A DNA stretch of 64,000 bases from positions 5,276,148 through 5,340,147 of the forward strand of contig CM030931.1 of the NCBI GenBank assembly GCA_018136815.1, in the 5' to 3' direction. The notes under the pieces are model-generated. The model was given only the letters and a program-made list of their open reading frames with translations. It was not told the origin of the DNA and did no database searches. This stretch comes from Isochrysis galbana (lineage: Eukaryota; Haptophyta; Isochrysidales; Isochrysidaceae). This document shows, piece by piece, positions 10,235 through 20,835 of the stretch (the first letter of the stretch is position 1; each line of letters begins with the position of its first letter). The position numbers were made by a program, and so were the translations under genes.

Positions 10235-10813
10235 ATGCGCGGCCTTGTGCTGCTGTCGCTGATGGTGGCCGCTACTGCACGCGTGCTCGAGCTTGACGGG
10301 CCGCAGCTGGCGAGAGCGCTCAAGGAGCATGAGCGCACATTCGTGAAGTTCTTCGCTCCCTGGTGCGGCCACTGCAAGCGTCTCGCCCCCGCCTGGGAAG
10401 CGCTCGCCGAGAGAGACGACCTCAACGGTGCGGCTGTCGCCCGTGTGGATTGCACAAGGCACGCAGCCGCCTGCTCTAAGTATAGAGTGCGCGCATTTCC
10501 AACACTCCTATTAATCGAGCGTGATGGGGCTGCGCTGCGAAAGTACATTGGGGGACGCAACATCGACTCGCTGTCGGAATTCGTACGAAAGGGATGGAAG
10601 GACACTCCGCTCTTCGATCCGACCACCATGCCGCCACCTTCGCCACGGAAGTCTCTACTCGACGTCTTCCAGGGGCAGACAGGGTACATTATCATCATAG
10701 TTGGTTTCCTTGTTGCCTTTTTGATCTGTATTTGTGCATACGCCTGCTATGCCACCACTACAGAGCTTGCAGAGGAGAGGCAACAAAGAGCGATTGCGAA
10801 GCGCCAGGATTGA
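10235..10813 (+). CDS. Thioredoxin-related ER membrane protein (PDI/TMX-like), single exon
   Basis: The 192-residue product has an N-terminal signal peptide (LVLLSLMVAATA), one thioredoxin domain with the active site APWCGHCKRL (Cys44, Cys47) and the cis-proline site RAFPT (Pro89). One transmembrane helix follows (about 150-172, YIIIIVGFLVAFLICICAYA) and a short charged tail ends in KRQD. CGHC is the protein disulfide isomerase active site; a single domain anchored by one helix is the layout of the TMX group, so oxidative folding of secretory proteins in the ER is expected. The start at 10235 gives the signal peptide directly and leaves no upstream extension. The gene is uninterrupted, unlike its neighbours. 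No KDEL or KKXX retention signal is present, so exact location in the secretory route is inferred. Confidence 0.88.
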   Translation: MRGLVLLSLMVAATARVLELDGPQLARALKEHERTFVKFFAPWCGHCKRLAPAWEALAERDDLNGAAVARVDCTRHAAACSKYRVRAFPTLLLIERDGAALRKYIGGRNIDSLSEFVRKGWKDTPLFDPTTMPPPSPRKSLLDVFQGQTGYIIIIVGFLVAFLICICAYACYATTTELAEERQQRAIAKRQD

Positions 10814-11427
10814 TCCCACCTAGCCACCTCGAGTTGACATCTTCTTTCACATGGGGCCCCCAGCAGCGAAGTCTCATATCTTCGTTGGTGGTTTCGCTTC
10901 GACAAACTCTGGATGCCCTGAAAAGTTGTGGCATGCGGTTAGAGGGTTCATTGAAGCTATGGAATGACGCGTCGTCAACAACAATTTTCAGATTTTGCAG
11001 ATTCAACAGCCATTTTCAACTTATTTGTGAGACCAATAAGGCCGTTGATATGCTGAGAAAACTCATTAGCGTCACACAGCACGCCAGTTTCGCGCGCCCT
11101 GGCGCCCACGGTTGGCAGCTGCGGTTGTAGAGGTGGGGAAGATTGGGTAAAAAATCGTCGGTACATTCGAGATTCAGAATATTTTTCTCACGAGAAGGGG
11201 CTGTTGCAAGTTGGGGTAGTCCGTCCCAGCACCCGAGAGGGCCGGTTTCCCTCTCTCGCCCGCCGGGATCCCCCGAAGGTTCGTTTCGGCCGAAGGCCCG
11301 TCCCAGCCGCCCTCTCCCTTGCCCCCCTTTCGGTATTCCCCGAGAACCACTGCCACGATGCCGCGGGGGGAAGGCCCTCCTGCCAAAATCCCCCCAAATA
11401 TCCAGTAGATAATTGATTAAATTATTA
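10814..11427. other. 3' flank, no gene supported
   Basis: Presumed 3' untranslated region of the thioredoxin-like gene, then sequence rich in CCC/GGG (11260-11400, for example GTTTCGGCCGAAGGCCCG). No coding potential or RNA gene was recognised. Confidence 0.5.
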
Positions 11428-11825
11428 ATGTTATATCCTAGCCAACCCCACTAGCTAATTGGACACAACTTTTCAGTCCCGGAATCCCGCCATGCCTGAC
11501 GAGCCAGGTGTCCGAGTCCGAGTGGTACTGGGGGAGGGGGCACTGCCCCCAGTGCATGCACCGGCCCTGCGCACCCCAGCACGCCCTCTCCTCGAGGCCA
11601 CGCTGGGGGAAAACCCCTTTCGGGTAAAACAACGCAAGGGGGGGGGGAGCATTTGTGAGTTTAAGGGCCTAGAGCTAGAGCGCGCTATTCTCCCTCGCCC
11701 GAGCGAGTGGCCGCGACGAGCCGCGGCCCTTCCCTCCTGGCTCTGGCGCCCCCATCTTCTCTTACCCAAATAGGTCGAGAAGACACGTAAACACCGGAGG
11801 GGAGAGCTGCCGCTTCCCCCCTCCC
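11428..11825. repeat. About 400-bp repeat, inverted copy at 63405-63814
   Basis: TATCCTAGCCAACCCCACTA, the segment around CGGAATCCCGCCATGCCTGA and the part around CTGGCTCTGGCGCCCCCATC all recur reverse-complemented at the right end of the window. The similarity continues to about 11825 (CACCGGAGGGGAGAGCTGCC). It codes for nothing recognisable; probably a transposon terminus or a non-autonomous element. Confidence 0.88.
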
Positions 11826-12587
11826 CCCGTCGCCCCTTGCCGTGCGCCAGCGCGGCAACAGCCCTCAGCATGTTCTGAGCCCTCACCCCGGCCAGTGCCC
11901 TCCCCATGATGGCCCTTCTGTCTGCCCTGGGGCCGCCCCCTGCCCCCTCCGCGACGCCCCGCGCCCCCTCCCGCCCCGGACTCCCGTGCCAGCGGCCTCC
12001 GGCACCCCGGCCGTCCTCTCCGTCGCGGCCCTCGCCCTCCAAGCACCCCTTCGGCAGTCGCTGCTTGACGCTCGCTCCCGCGCGGCAGCTCGCGGGATTA
12101 CCGATCCCCGGACGTCTTTCTTCACGCCCCCCTCCCCGTCTTTTACATGCTGAACTGAGCATAAACTATAAACTTAGTTGGCGTCCGCATACATAGCACA
12201 CCTAGAAACTAGAGCAGCTCACAGCAGGCGAGGAATGAAGGAGGAAGCTAGTTGCTACCTATCGCAACCATACATCCAATGCGATCAAGCCCCCGACTGC
12301 CAATGGGCACCAACCGAGATTCTGAGGCCTTTCTTGCACTACACGGAGCGGCGGCTCCTCGCAGCTCGCTATGAGCGCGTTGTATCAAACGATCGGAAAT
12401 CGACGCATCACCCACACATTCATCCTCTACTATTTGCCACCGAGGACGACAAGCAAAGGCATGGCTCATGACATGGATATGAGATGAAGGCTCGGCAACT
12501 GATGCAGTAGTTAACAGCTTCACTTGGCGGCAGCTTTGCGTGCTTTGGGCTGTCGCCCGCACTCGACGCCGGTTCCCCGTATGCCAA
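11826..12587. other. GC-rich intergenic stretch downstream of HIS7
   Basis: A C-rich, GC-rich block (11830-12150) has several frames open by composition only. 12150-12480 is more balanced. No gene is supported. The 3' end of HIS7 faces this stretch. Confidence 0.5.
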
Positions 12588-15500
12588 CTAGCCATGACGC
12601 CTAGCCGCAAGTGCAATTGAGGCGAGGGCGATGGCGCCTACACCTAGCGCTGCCCAACGATAGACGGCGCGAGTGGTACTGCCGCCAGTGGTGCGTACGG
12701 CGTACCCGTGCCGGGCACAATACGCCTTGACGCTAGAAATCTCAACGATGTGGCGGTGAAAGATGGAAGCAGCAAGTGCAGCTTCCACCTGTATCCCATA
12801 GGCAACATAAGGCATGGGGGGCGTGCGTCAATACTCGGGACCGAATGCGATGGGAAAAGTGATCTAGTGATGCGAATGGACCCCATTACTAGGGCAATGA
12901 GATTCATTGATGTTTAGCAGCAATTGCAGCACGGCGCGAGGGCTATGTCTTACATTCGTAGCACCAAATACGTCGGTAAAATGTTCCACCTTGCCCGCGC
13001 CCGAAGAGGCAATTATTGGGATGGCGACAGCCTTCTTGAGCATAGCCATAAGCGACAGGTCAAAGCCAGCGTGCTGCCCGTCGCAGTCAATGCAATTCAC
13101 GAGCAGCTCGCCGCAACCAAGGTCCTCAACTGCGCGAGCGACCTGCGATTGATCGATGTGGACGAAAGAGCTATGGATTGGAGCGCTAAGAACTGCGCGA
13201 ATACTTTTGTGCCCAGCGCCCGCGTGCCCAACGCCCGCACGTTTCACTCATGTCATACACTCCGATTGCGCCTCCCACCCCATATCGCCTCATGTACCGG
13301 CGAATCTGGTAGCCACGAGGCAGTGATTCGGCTTTCAGAAACTGCGCCTCTGCACCATCAGATGCAGAGGGAAGGCAGCCTTAACAACACCATGTCAACT
13401 GTCATACTTTGGTCACCCCTCAGTGGACTCCCAGCGTGGGCCAGTGCGCACCTGCACGACATCGAGCCCAGAGCCATTCCGCCCACCCTGTACAGTGCAT
13501 TCGTACCAACAGAGCGTTTCGCCTGTAGGCCCGCGCGCGCCACGTCCTAGTATCGGGTCAGCATGGTTTGCGAGGACATGGCCCTCGGCCTCAGCCTCCG
13601 AGGAGACCCACACACGCCTGGGATCGATGGAGACGACGCACGCCTAAACAGCGAGGCGGGGCGAGAAGGACGTCATCAAAGATTTGGGTCTATGACTCTA
13701 CAATCGAATGGTAACGTGTAGGGCGCTACGGTGGCATAACCACGTGGTGGCATGATGTTGTTCTCCACACCTGAGCTCCATACTTAGCGCTAATAGTTTC
13801 GATGGAAGAGGTGCCGTCACCCTTGCCTCCACGGGCGTAGTAGGCGCGTGCAGCTTCGACGGCATCGGAACCAAGAGACACTTTGTCGGCACCAGCTCGA
13901 AAGTAGGCGTCAGCAACCTGAAGGGCAGAGCTCTTGACACCATTCGCGTCTGACATGTCTTTGATGCCACCACCCACGCAAAGGGGTACAAAGCACGTTC
14001 GAGAGGCCTCAGAGAGGACCTGGGCGGGAGGCGAGGGTTCAGCATTGAGTGTAATTGTACTAGTCATTTGCAGAATCGCAGAGGAGATCTCGGACTCTAG
14101 GCGCACGCGTGGTATTGTGCTTCAGTTCAAGTCTTTGTGGAGGATGTGTGTGCTGAGGCCATTCGCTATGGAAAGTTCGTGGAGTTGTAGTCATGTGTGG
14201 CGCCTGCTGCGCATCAATGTGCATGTGCCCAAATCTGTGCTCAACGGTGAGGCCGGCGCGGGAAGCTTCCGATGTGAGGCCGGACCGGTGCGCATCGGCG
14301 TGCGTGTTCATCCAAATGTGTGTGGTCAGCGGTAGGGCCAGCGCAGGAGCTCAGGGTACCCGCGCGGCTGGATTTCGCGCCCAGAAACCGTTGTGGCACG
14401 GGTTGTAACCTCGAGCCCAATGGAAATGAGGGCACCGCGGCTATTATCCGTGCGAAAGGATGCGCTTTGTCTCTTCAAGAGCATGGCTCCAGTAATTAGG
14501 AACTACAGCTTGAGATCATTTTCGGGGTAAACCGCCATGACACCGCTAGCGCACCTGAAGCATTGGCAAGTCATGGAGCGGGCATTCACGGAATCCAGTG
14601 ATGTTGAGGAAGGTCACCTCGTCTGCTCCCTCGTCATAGTATCGCCTGCATGAAAGCGGCTCAAATTGCTCAGCGGCGAGGTACTGGCCAGCCACCGCCC
14701 ATGCCAGCTTATGCCGGTGACTATGGGCACGCTTCGTCGGGGGTTGCATCTCTCTCACCTGGCGAGAGCGACAGGCTTTCCGAGATTACGTACGTCGCCG
14801 CCACTTTCCTTCTCGCGCACGTCATACTGGTCTCCTTTGGTAACGACAAGGTCGCCCTTATCGTTTGCCCGAACATCCAGACAGGCGACAATACGTTTGC
14901 AAAAGCTGCTGGACATTGCGTCGAGTGGGACTCGAGGACGGTCGGCGGCATGAACTGCAGCTGCGACAGCTTTGGGAGGTGGTGTGGCCAGAGACGAGGA
15001 GATGAAGCCGCCAAGGAGGGCGAGACCCACCTGACCAGATTTTTCGGGATGGAACTGAACGGCGGCTACCTTGCCGCGCTGGATGCCGGAGACAAAGCGT
15101 TCGCCGTACTGAGTCTCACAAAGCACCCATTCGCCAACGCCGCGAGCCAGAGGCACTCGGAAGGAGTGGACAAAGTAGACAGCATCGCCTGGGCAGAGGC
15201 TGTTGAGGAGCGGCGATGGCTGCCTTGGAAGCACCCCGTTCCATCCGATTTGCGGCACCGCAAGACCGAGCGTTGCGCCATCGAAACGGCCGACGATGCC
15301 AGGGACAACTCCAAGCCCTGCGACGCCTGGGCTCTCCTCTGACGCCTCGAAGAGAGTCTGCATGCCCAGGCAGATGCCAAGGAAAGGCCGGCCTGCACGG
15401 ATGTATGCCTTGAGCGGTTCGACCAGCTTCTTGCGCTCGAGCATCGTCATGCACGCGCCAAAGGCTCCAACGCCCGGGAAGAGAAGCACGGCGGCGGAGC

Positions 15501-15627
15501 CGATCTTGTCGGGCTCATCCGTCTGCTCCACGTCGCATCCAAGGGCAACGAGAGCATTGTAGAGCGACTTGACGTTTCCCGCGCCGTAGTCGAGCAGCGT
15601 CAGCTTCACCATCGCTCCGTTGCTCAC
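12588..15627 (-). CDS. HIS7: Imidazole glycerol phosphate synthase, fused HisH-HisF, six exons
   Basis: Exons on the minus strand: 15627-14759, 14645-14555, 14019-13771, 13643-13452, 13142-12954, 12788-12588; all five introns are GT-AG and every junction keeps the frame (596 residues). The enzyme releases ammonia from glutamine and makes imidazole glycerol phosphate plus AICAR in histidine synthesis. The amidotransferase half shows [12 protein letters not shown], the nucleophile in GICLGMQ and the His-Glu pair in QFHPEKSG. The cyclase half shows RIVACLDVR and VVSIDPRR, carrying its two catalytic aspartates, plus GGGIKD, GADKVS and ASSGAG. Fusion is normal for fungi, plants and algae. Odd: the C-terminus carries a hydrophobic helix (about 20 residues, [18 protein letters not shown]) followed by RRHG, not part of the usual enzyme. 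A second possible start is the ATG five codons downstream (15612). No plastid transit peptide is visible. Confidence 0.95.
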
Positions 15628-17101
15628 GCAGTGGCAAGCGGCGAGCGGAGGGGAGTGAGAGGTCTTGGAGTTGGGGGTTGAGTGGCGAGGGTAGGGGGGA
15701 TTGGATGGTGCGGTGGTGCGGTGGTGCGGGCCTCGCTCTCCCTCTCTCCGCTCAGCTGCCCCCCCTCTCCTCCAGCTCCCCCGCGCGGCGCCGCGCCACG
15801 TGAGAGGCAGGTTTTTCTTTTGCTCGCTGTCTCTTCCGTCGTCCCACCCTGGAAGGGGAAAGAGAGGAGAGAGGGAAGAGAGATAAAGTAGAGATCGCTA
15901 GAACTTAGAACTTATAGCGTCGTAGGACATCTCGTTAGCGAGTACTCCGCTAGTGCTAGTGCTAGTAGCCAGTAGCCCGGTCACTCACTACAAGTCAACC
16001 AAACAAATAATATTCGAACATGAACCGGGTCAAGGAAAATGAAGAAATGAATAACCCACGCGACTCAACCACACCTCAAAAATATGAAAATGAACGTGGG
16101 CGACATATCGATATCGCGCTGGCTGCCAGGGAGCAGCTAGAGCGGCAACACGGCAACAAAAAGCATTGAGGTCATGACAGTCAGCAGGTGATACAGTGAT
16201 AGGGACAGAACCTGGGACACCGGGAACTCTGAGGCACTCACGAAGATACCCCTGGAGCACGGTGATTCTACAACACTTACCACTCACCACTCGCACAAAC
16301 CCTTACATATACAAATACCCCACTGCGGGTCTTTGGATAATAATCTGAGACAAACAGGAAGGCGTGCGAGGGAACAAAGAAGGAATCAAGAATTTAGGGA
16401 ATCGGCGAGTATTGCCTTAGTATGAGCCGATGAAGCGTCGTGAGTGTTGATGAAGGTGAGATTCCTTAGGTGCACTAAGTCGATCTAGATCTAGAGTGAG
16501 CTGAGATCCCCAAGATGAAGGCGAGGTCTAGAAGTCGATGTGCAAATGACTCGGGAACCCTAAGAACTCGATGTGCATCCACTGCAGATGATTATGTAGA
16601 GAAGAGTCCAGAAGGTGGTGCACGTGATGAAAGAGGCTGATGACTTGATGAAAAGGAATCTGGCGGACAAAGTTACCGGTAAATAGGGGTAGGCCAAAAT
16701 ATCCGGATATATCTCCTGGATATTTGGGCAGATTTTTTGGAATTAGATAGCTGTGGATATTTCAAGGATATTTGGGCGCGTCTGGGCCCCCCAACGCAAG
16801 GCGGCTTGCCTTCATATGGTCTCCTTTCCCTCCGGGTTCTTCCAGTCTCACGCGGCGGGGTGGGCGCGTGACGCGGGCGAAGTCATCAACGAGAGGTCGT
16901 TTGCCTTCATTTGGTACCACAGCCACCCCGCCACCCCCTTGCTCCTCCCACCCCTCCGGCGAGAGCGGGAGAGCGAGAGCGAGAGCGAGAGCGAGGGCGA
17001 GAGCGACAGCGAGCGCCTCTCTCTCTCCGCGCGCCCGCCCCCAAAAATATCTGACGAGCAAGCGGGGACGTCTCGTCCGCTCTTTCGCGGAGACACGCCC
17101 T
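15628..17101. other. HIS7 upstream region and intergenic DNA
   Basis: 15628-15900 is the likely promoter and 5' leader region of HIS7, with purine-rich tracts. 15900-16680 is less GC-rich and shows short tandem text (GCTAGTGCTAGTGCTAG near 15953) but no gene. 16690-16780 holds ATATCCGGATAT and repeated GGATATTTGGGC; 16970-17010 holds a GAGAGC simple repeat. Confidence 0.5.
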
Positions 17102-17629
17102 TCAAGAGGTGTTTCCCTGTTTACTCCGTATTACATTGTAAGCTTCCTCGACTACGACATGATATTCTTTGTTTAGATTATGAATGTCACGAATACATTT
17201 ACCGGCATATTCTTGAGAGTACTCATTGACGATCTCAATGAACAATTCTAGCTTCCGTTGCAGTTCGTATAGTTTTGTGTTATTGCTACGTAGTGATAGC
17301 AGCTTCTCTTTATTGAATACCGGGCAGTAGTCTTCTAAGACTTCGTCGTATCTTTCCTTGAATTCTCGTAGCTGTGTTTTTAATTGATTGCTAACTTCAG
17401 GTTTGGTAAGTACGTAGTTCTCGATATAGGTTACGGGACCCCTCATCAGCGCCAAGTCCAATGTTTCAATACCTTCCAGAGTTTGAGACAAAGCTGTCCA
17501 TTCCTCATCGAGAATGCTTGAGACAGCGTCCCTAAACGAAATTGGTTCGGGTGTTTTCTTGGCCAATTCCTCAAGGGTACTTACCATAGTTGTGTAAGAA
17601 TCCACTCGTTTTTTGAACTCAGCCGCCAT
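17102..17629 (-). CDS. AT-rich orphan helical protein, 175 residues
   Basis: The frame runs from ATG at 17629 to TGA and has no introns. The predicted protein is soluble and mostly helical, rich in Glu, Lys and Leu (for example ILDEEWTALSQTLEGIETLD and YELQRKLELFIEIVNEYSQE), with no signal peptide or membrane helix. Codon use is clearly unlike the neighbours: A/T-ending codons such as AAA, GAA, AAT and TTA are frequent, and the local GC content is visibly lower. Together with the direct repeats immediately beyond its 5' end (17703-17873, again 18391-18545), this suggests acquisition from an AT-rich source, for example a large DNA virus of algae or a bacterium. No family is recognised. Real coding is supported by the clean frame and amino-acid make-up; the origin is inference. 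Confidence 0.65.
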   Translation of the reverse strand: MAAEFKKRVDSYTTMVSTLEELAKKTPEPISFRDAVSSILDEEWTALSQTLEGIETLDLALMRGPVTYIENYVLTKPEVSNQLKTQLREFKERYDEVLEDYCPVFNKEKLLSLRSNNTKLYELQRKLELFIEIVNEYSQEYAGKCIRDIHNLNKEYHVVVEEAYNVIRSKQGNTS

Positions 17630-17702
17630 TTTCGCATAAGATATAGTCTGTCGGGCTAACCCATAGGTTTGGTACTTTTGCGTTAGTTTAGTCAGGTGTA
17701 AC

Positions 17703-17873
17703 TACCACACCATCCCAGAGGGGAGGTGGGCCACGCCCACGTGCCAAGTGGGCGATTTAGATCCATTGCGCAATGAAGGGCGCAAGGCAAACAAGACCAC
17801 ACCATCCCAAAGGGGAGGTGGGCCACGCCCAAGCGGGCGATTTCAATCCATTGCGCAAAGAGGGTGCAACCTC
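17703..17873 (+). repeat. Two tandem copies of an 80-90-bp repeat
   Basis: The unit starts ACCACACCATCCCA(A/G)AGGGG, continues GAGGTGGGCCACGCCCA and CGGGCGATTT.ATCCATTGCG, and ends CAATGAAGGGCGCAAGGCAA. Copies begin at about 17703 and 17796; two more begin at 18391 and 18476. GGTGGGCCACGCCCA is itself nearly palindromic. Confidence 0.9.
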
Positions 17874-18390
17874 AGGTTTGGTTGTTTTTTTCGCAAGTGC
17901 CCCCCGTGTGGACGGTATAAGTTCTACTTAAAGGACCCCCTTATTATAGTACAAACGGGATCGATCTCCGCGGCATTTGCGCCGATGGTCGGGCGGCGGA
18001 GGTGTCCAGGCACTGCCCGGCGGGAACCGCGCCGGTCGGCGAGGTGGTGATGTACTTCACAGTCGGCGGGCGACGACCACTCGGTGGTGTGCGGGGTGCG
18101 TGTCGTCCGCCGGACGTCACGTCTTTAGTGTTATGGCCTACGCATCGAATTAATCATCTGCTGCCCTCTTGAGATGAGGACCTTACCCTTTGGCAGGCTA
18201 AACCGCCACCATTTCCATTTCCACGCCATTAACAAGAAAAGGAAGGTCATTGCGACGGGGTGTGTGCCTGCACCGCCAGTTGAAGCGACTAGGGTCGGTA
18301 GAAATTATATACCTAAAAAGCCGGGAGGGGCGTGACAAAAAAAAGGAACCTCGAGTTGCACCCTCTAATGAAAGGCGCAAGGCAAAGAAG
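17874..18390. other. Spacer between the two repeat pairs
   Basis: GC-rich sequence (17960-18120, CGGGCGGCGGAGGTGTCCAG and similar) followed by a mixed stretch. No gene or known RNA recognised. The repeat pairs on both sides make this a possible small element of about 840 bp (17703-18545). Confidence 0.4.
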
Positions 18391-18545
18391 ACCACACCAT
18401 CCCAAAGGGGAGGTGGGCCACGCCCAAGCGGGCGATTTGATCCATTGCGCAATGAAAGGCGCAAGGCAACGAAGACCACACCATCCCAAACAAAGGGGAG
18501 GTGGGCCACGCCCAAGCGGGCGATTTTGATCCACAACGCCGCCGA
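18391..18545 (+). repeat. Second pair of the 80-90-bp repeat
   Basis: Copies start at 18391 and 18476 with ACCACACCATCCCAAA; the second contains a small AACA insertion before the GGGG and loses the unit's end. Same orientation as the pair at 17703-17873. Confidence 0.9.
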
Positions 18546-20835
18546 CGCGTCGAGCCTGCTACGCCGACAAAGAGAGAGAGAGTAGAGAGAGAGAGAGAGA
18601 GAGATGGGAGGGGGGGGGTGTGAGGGAGAGTAGCGCGCTCAGCCCAACATACCACCACTCCCTCCCAAAGGTCACCCAAGATGGGCACCATGAAGGCCCC
18701 TCCCTCCATCCTCCATGGGAAGGAGAGGGAGAGAGAGAGAGAGAGGAGAGGGCGCCATCGCGACCATCGCGCCATGCAGACCAAGATGACCGCGCGAACG
18801 CGCGCAGCACGCGCGGTCCACGAGAGACTGGCCAAAGGAGGCAGATCAACCCCAATGGGCCCACATGGGAGGTCTCCAACCATCCCATGTGGGCCCTCCA
18901 CTCCATAGCAGAGCCGGCTCCCAGTCGAGCCAGCCGAGGAGTGAGAGAGGTGAGCGCTCTCGCATCGCCGCGAGCACGCGCGAGGCCGGCGATCGGGCGC
19001 GGGCATGGCCACCAAGCCCAGCCCTACCCCCTCCGCCCGTGCAGCAGCTCCATATCACAAGGAGGCCGCAGCGCGGCCCCCTGTGGCTTGAGGATGAGAG
19101 CGCGGCGCGGCGCGCCGCGCATCCTGTTACTTCATGACACGTTAAATGATACCAGAGGGGGCCGCTGAACGCACAGGGCACACTAACAGTATCGCTCACA
19201 AATCAAACGTACACACGGGGGGATTGCGTGGGAGACTCACACAAGCGAACAAGGAGAGAAGGGGAGAGATCACGGCTCGACTCATGCGGTCCTCTCCACC
19301 TCCTCATCCCAATATAAGTTCTAGGGTGCACACCACGCAAAACCATCCGTGACACGGCCTTAGAGGAAACGCAGAGGAAAAGCCTTGACACGGCGTCTCC
19401 CTCGGGGCGCGGGGGAAAGCAGAGAAAAAAGTTGTTATTCTATGACAATTTTAAACAATTTAATTTTAAAATTTGATTTTAAACAATGCTTTATTATACA
19501 ACTGTGGACATTTGATCGCTCAATTCGACTGATGTCCCACAATTGACGGAACGACACCTTAACATCTCCCTACACTAACGTATCCTTCCCCGATTGGGCG
19601 TGGAAGACACAGAGAAAAAAGGAAACAAGGAAGAGAAAGCCGACGAGAGAGCGACGAAGCGACGGAAGAGCCGACAGCGAACGGCGGTTACAGCGAACGA
19701 ATAGGTAGAAAGTAAGGAGGCGGGAATCTACGTGCGTAAAACGTAAAACGAAAGGGCGGGCGAGAGGGTAGGCTTCGCGCTGGGGGAAAAGACATCAGCG
19801 ACGAACACCTACGACGAGAGCGAGAGCAGGCGCGGGGGAACGACAGCAAGGAGGGACCAAAGAGAGAGCAAGGCCCAAGGTGCAAAGGAGCGAAACAGGG
19901 GCGAGACAGGCCACAAAGGGGCGCGACGGCAAGGAGCGAAGGGCGAATTACGAATGAAGAGTCCTACAAGTGACGAGTAAAACTCCGCGGCGAACAAGAA
20001 CGATTGAGCACGAAAGGGTCTTAAGTCGATCGCAGATGCGACATGGAGCATAGAGCCCCCCCCGCCTACACCCCCCCGTCTCTAGCCATGTCTTTCACTG
20101 TTCTTCTTGCAGAGAGAGGTAAAAAACAGCTGTCTTTAGCGTCTTTCTAGAACCACACCACTGTCTTTCACATGTAGGCTGAGCAGGTTGAAGGTTTTGA
20201 GCGAGCCGCCGCCAAGAGAGCACGCTAGGCACTAGTTCCGTGATCCGTGATCTGTGAATGGTGAATGGTTGATGTTGTTGAGTTGTTGATTGTTGAGTTG
20301 TCTTTGTGCTTATTTATCGTTATGTACCTGCTTTGTGGTATTTGTGATTGTGAATGCGTAATAAACGCGAGTGCAAGTATCAAGTATGAAGTATGACGTA
20401 TTACGTATTACATATAAAGGCCTGCTTACGCTTAAGTCTTAAATGTGTTTAATTAAGTGTAAGTGCTTCGTTTATCGTTTATATGTTTATACCTGGTACC
20501 TGGGAGAGCTACAGCTACAGAGGATGAAGCTTAAGACTTCATGCATGCTTTCATCTCGGCTATGTATTCTAAGTGCTCTACTCCTAGAGGCGCAGCTTCG
20601 AGTAGGTGAGTAGGTGTTTTCTCTGTGTTTCTGAACCTCGCCCTCGCCCGCTGTTTACTTGCACATCCACGATCTATGGAGTCATTCTACAAAAAATCAG
20701 CTTGAGGAGTCTGAAAGGAGGGGTGCGACCGACTGGCACCCGGGGGGGAAAGCGAGGGCGGCGAGGAAGCGAGGGAAGGGGGGGGGGAGAGAGGAGGCGT
20801 GTGGGAAGGCGGCTGGGCTGCGGGCGCACGCGACG
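18546..20835. other. Long intergenic stretch with simple repeats
   Basis: (AG)n tracts lie at 18566-18604 and 18718-18745. 18650-19140 is GC-rich without a convincing gene. 19430-19500 is AT-rich; 19485-19565 is a dispersed repeat. 19610-20060 is purine-rich. 20240-20310 has TTGTTGAGTTGTTGATTG-type text. 20330-20480 has ACGTATTACGTATTACAT-type text. 20600-20835 is the likely promoter and leader of the sulfotransferase gene. Confidence 0.5.
19485..19565 (+). repeat. Dispersed repeat, inverted copy at 27208-27295
   Basis: TGGACATTTGATCGCTCAAT and TCGACTGATGTCCCACAATT, followed by GACGGAACGACACCTTA, recur reverse-complemented at 27208-27295. The outer sides are AT-rich in both places. Confidence 0.85.

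Noticed and set aside
11473-12162. Several 80-230-codon frames on both strands
   Set aside because: Half of the region is a dispersed repeat and the rest is GC-biased; frames on both strands are equally open.
16762-17105. Frames with Leu/Ala or Ser/Arg runs antisense to GAGAGC repeats
   Set aside because: Translated simple sequence.
17960-18120. Possible rRNA fragment
   Set aside because: GC-rich text looked rRNA-like at first, but no conserved rRNA segment could be recognised.
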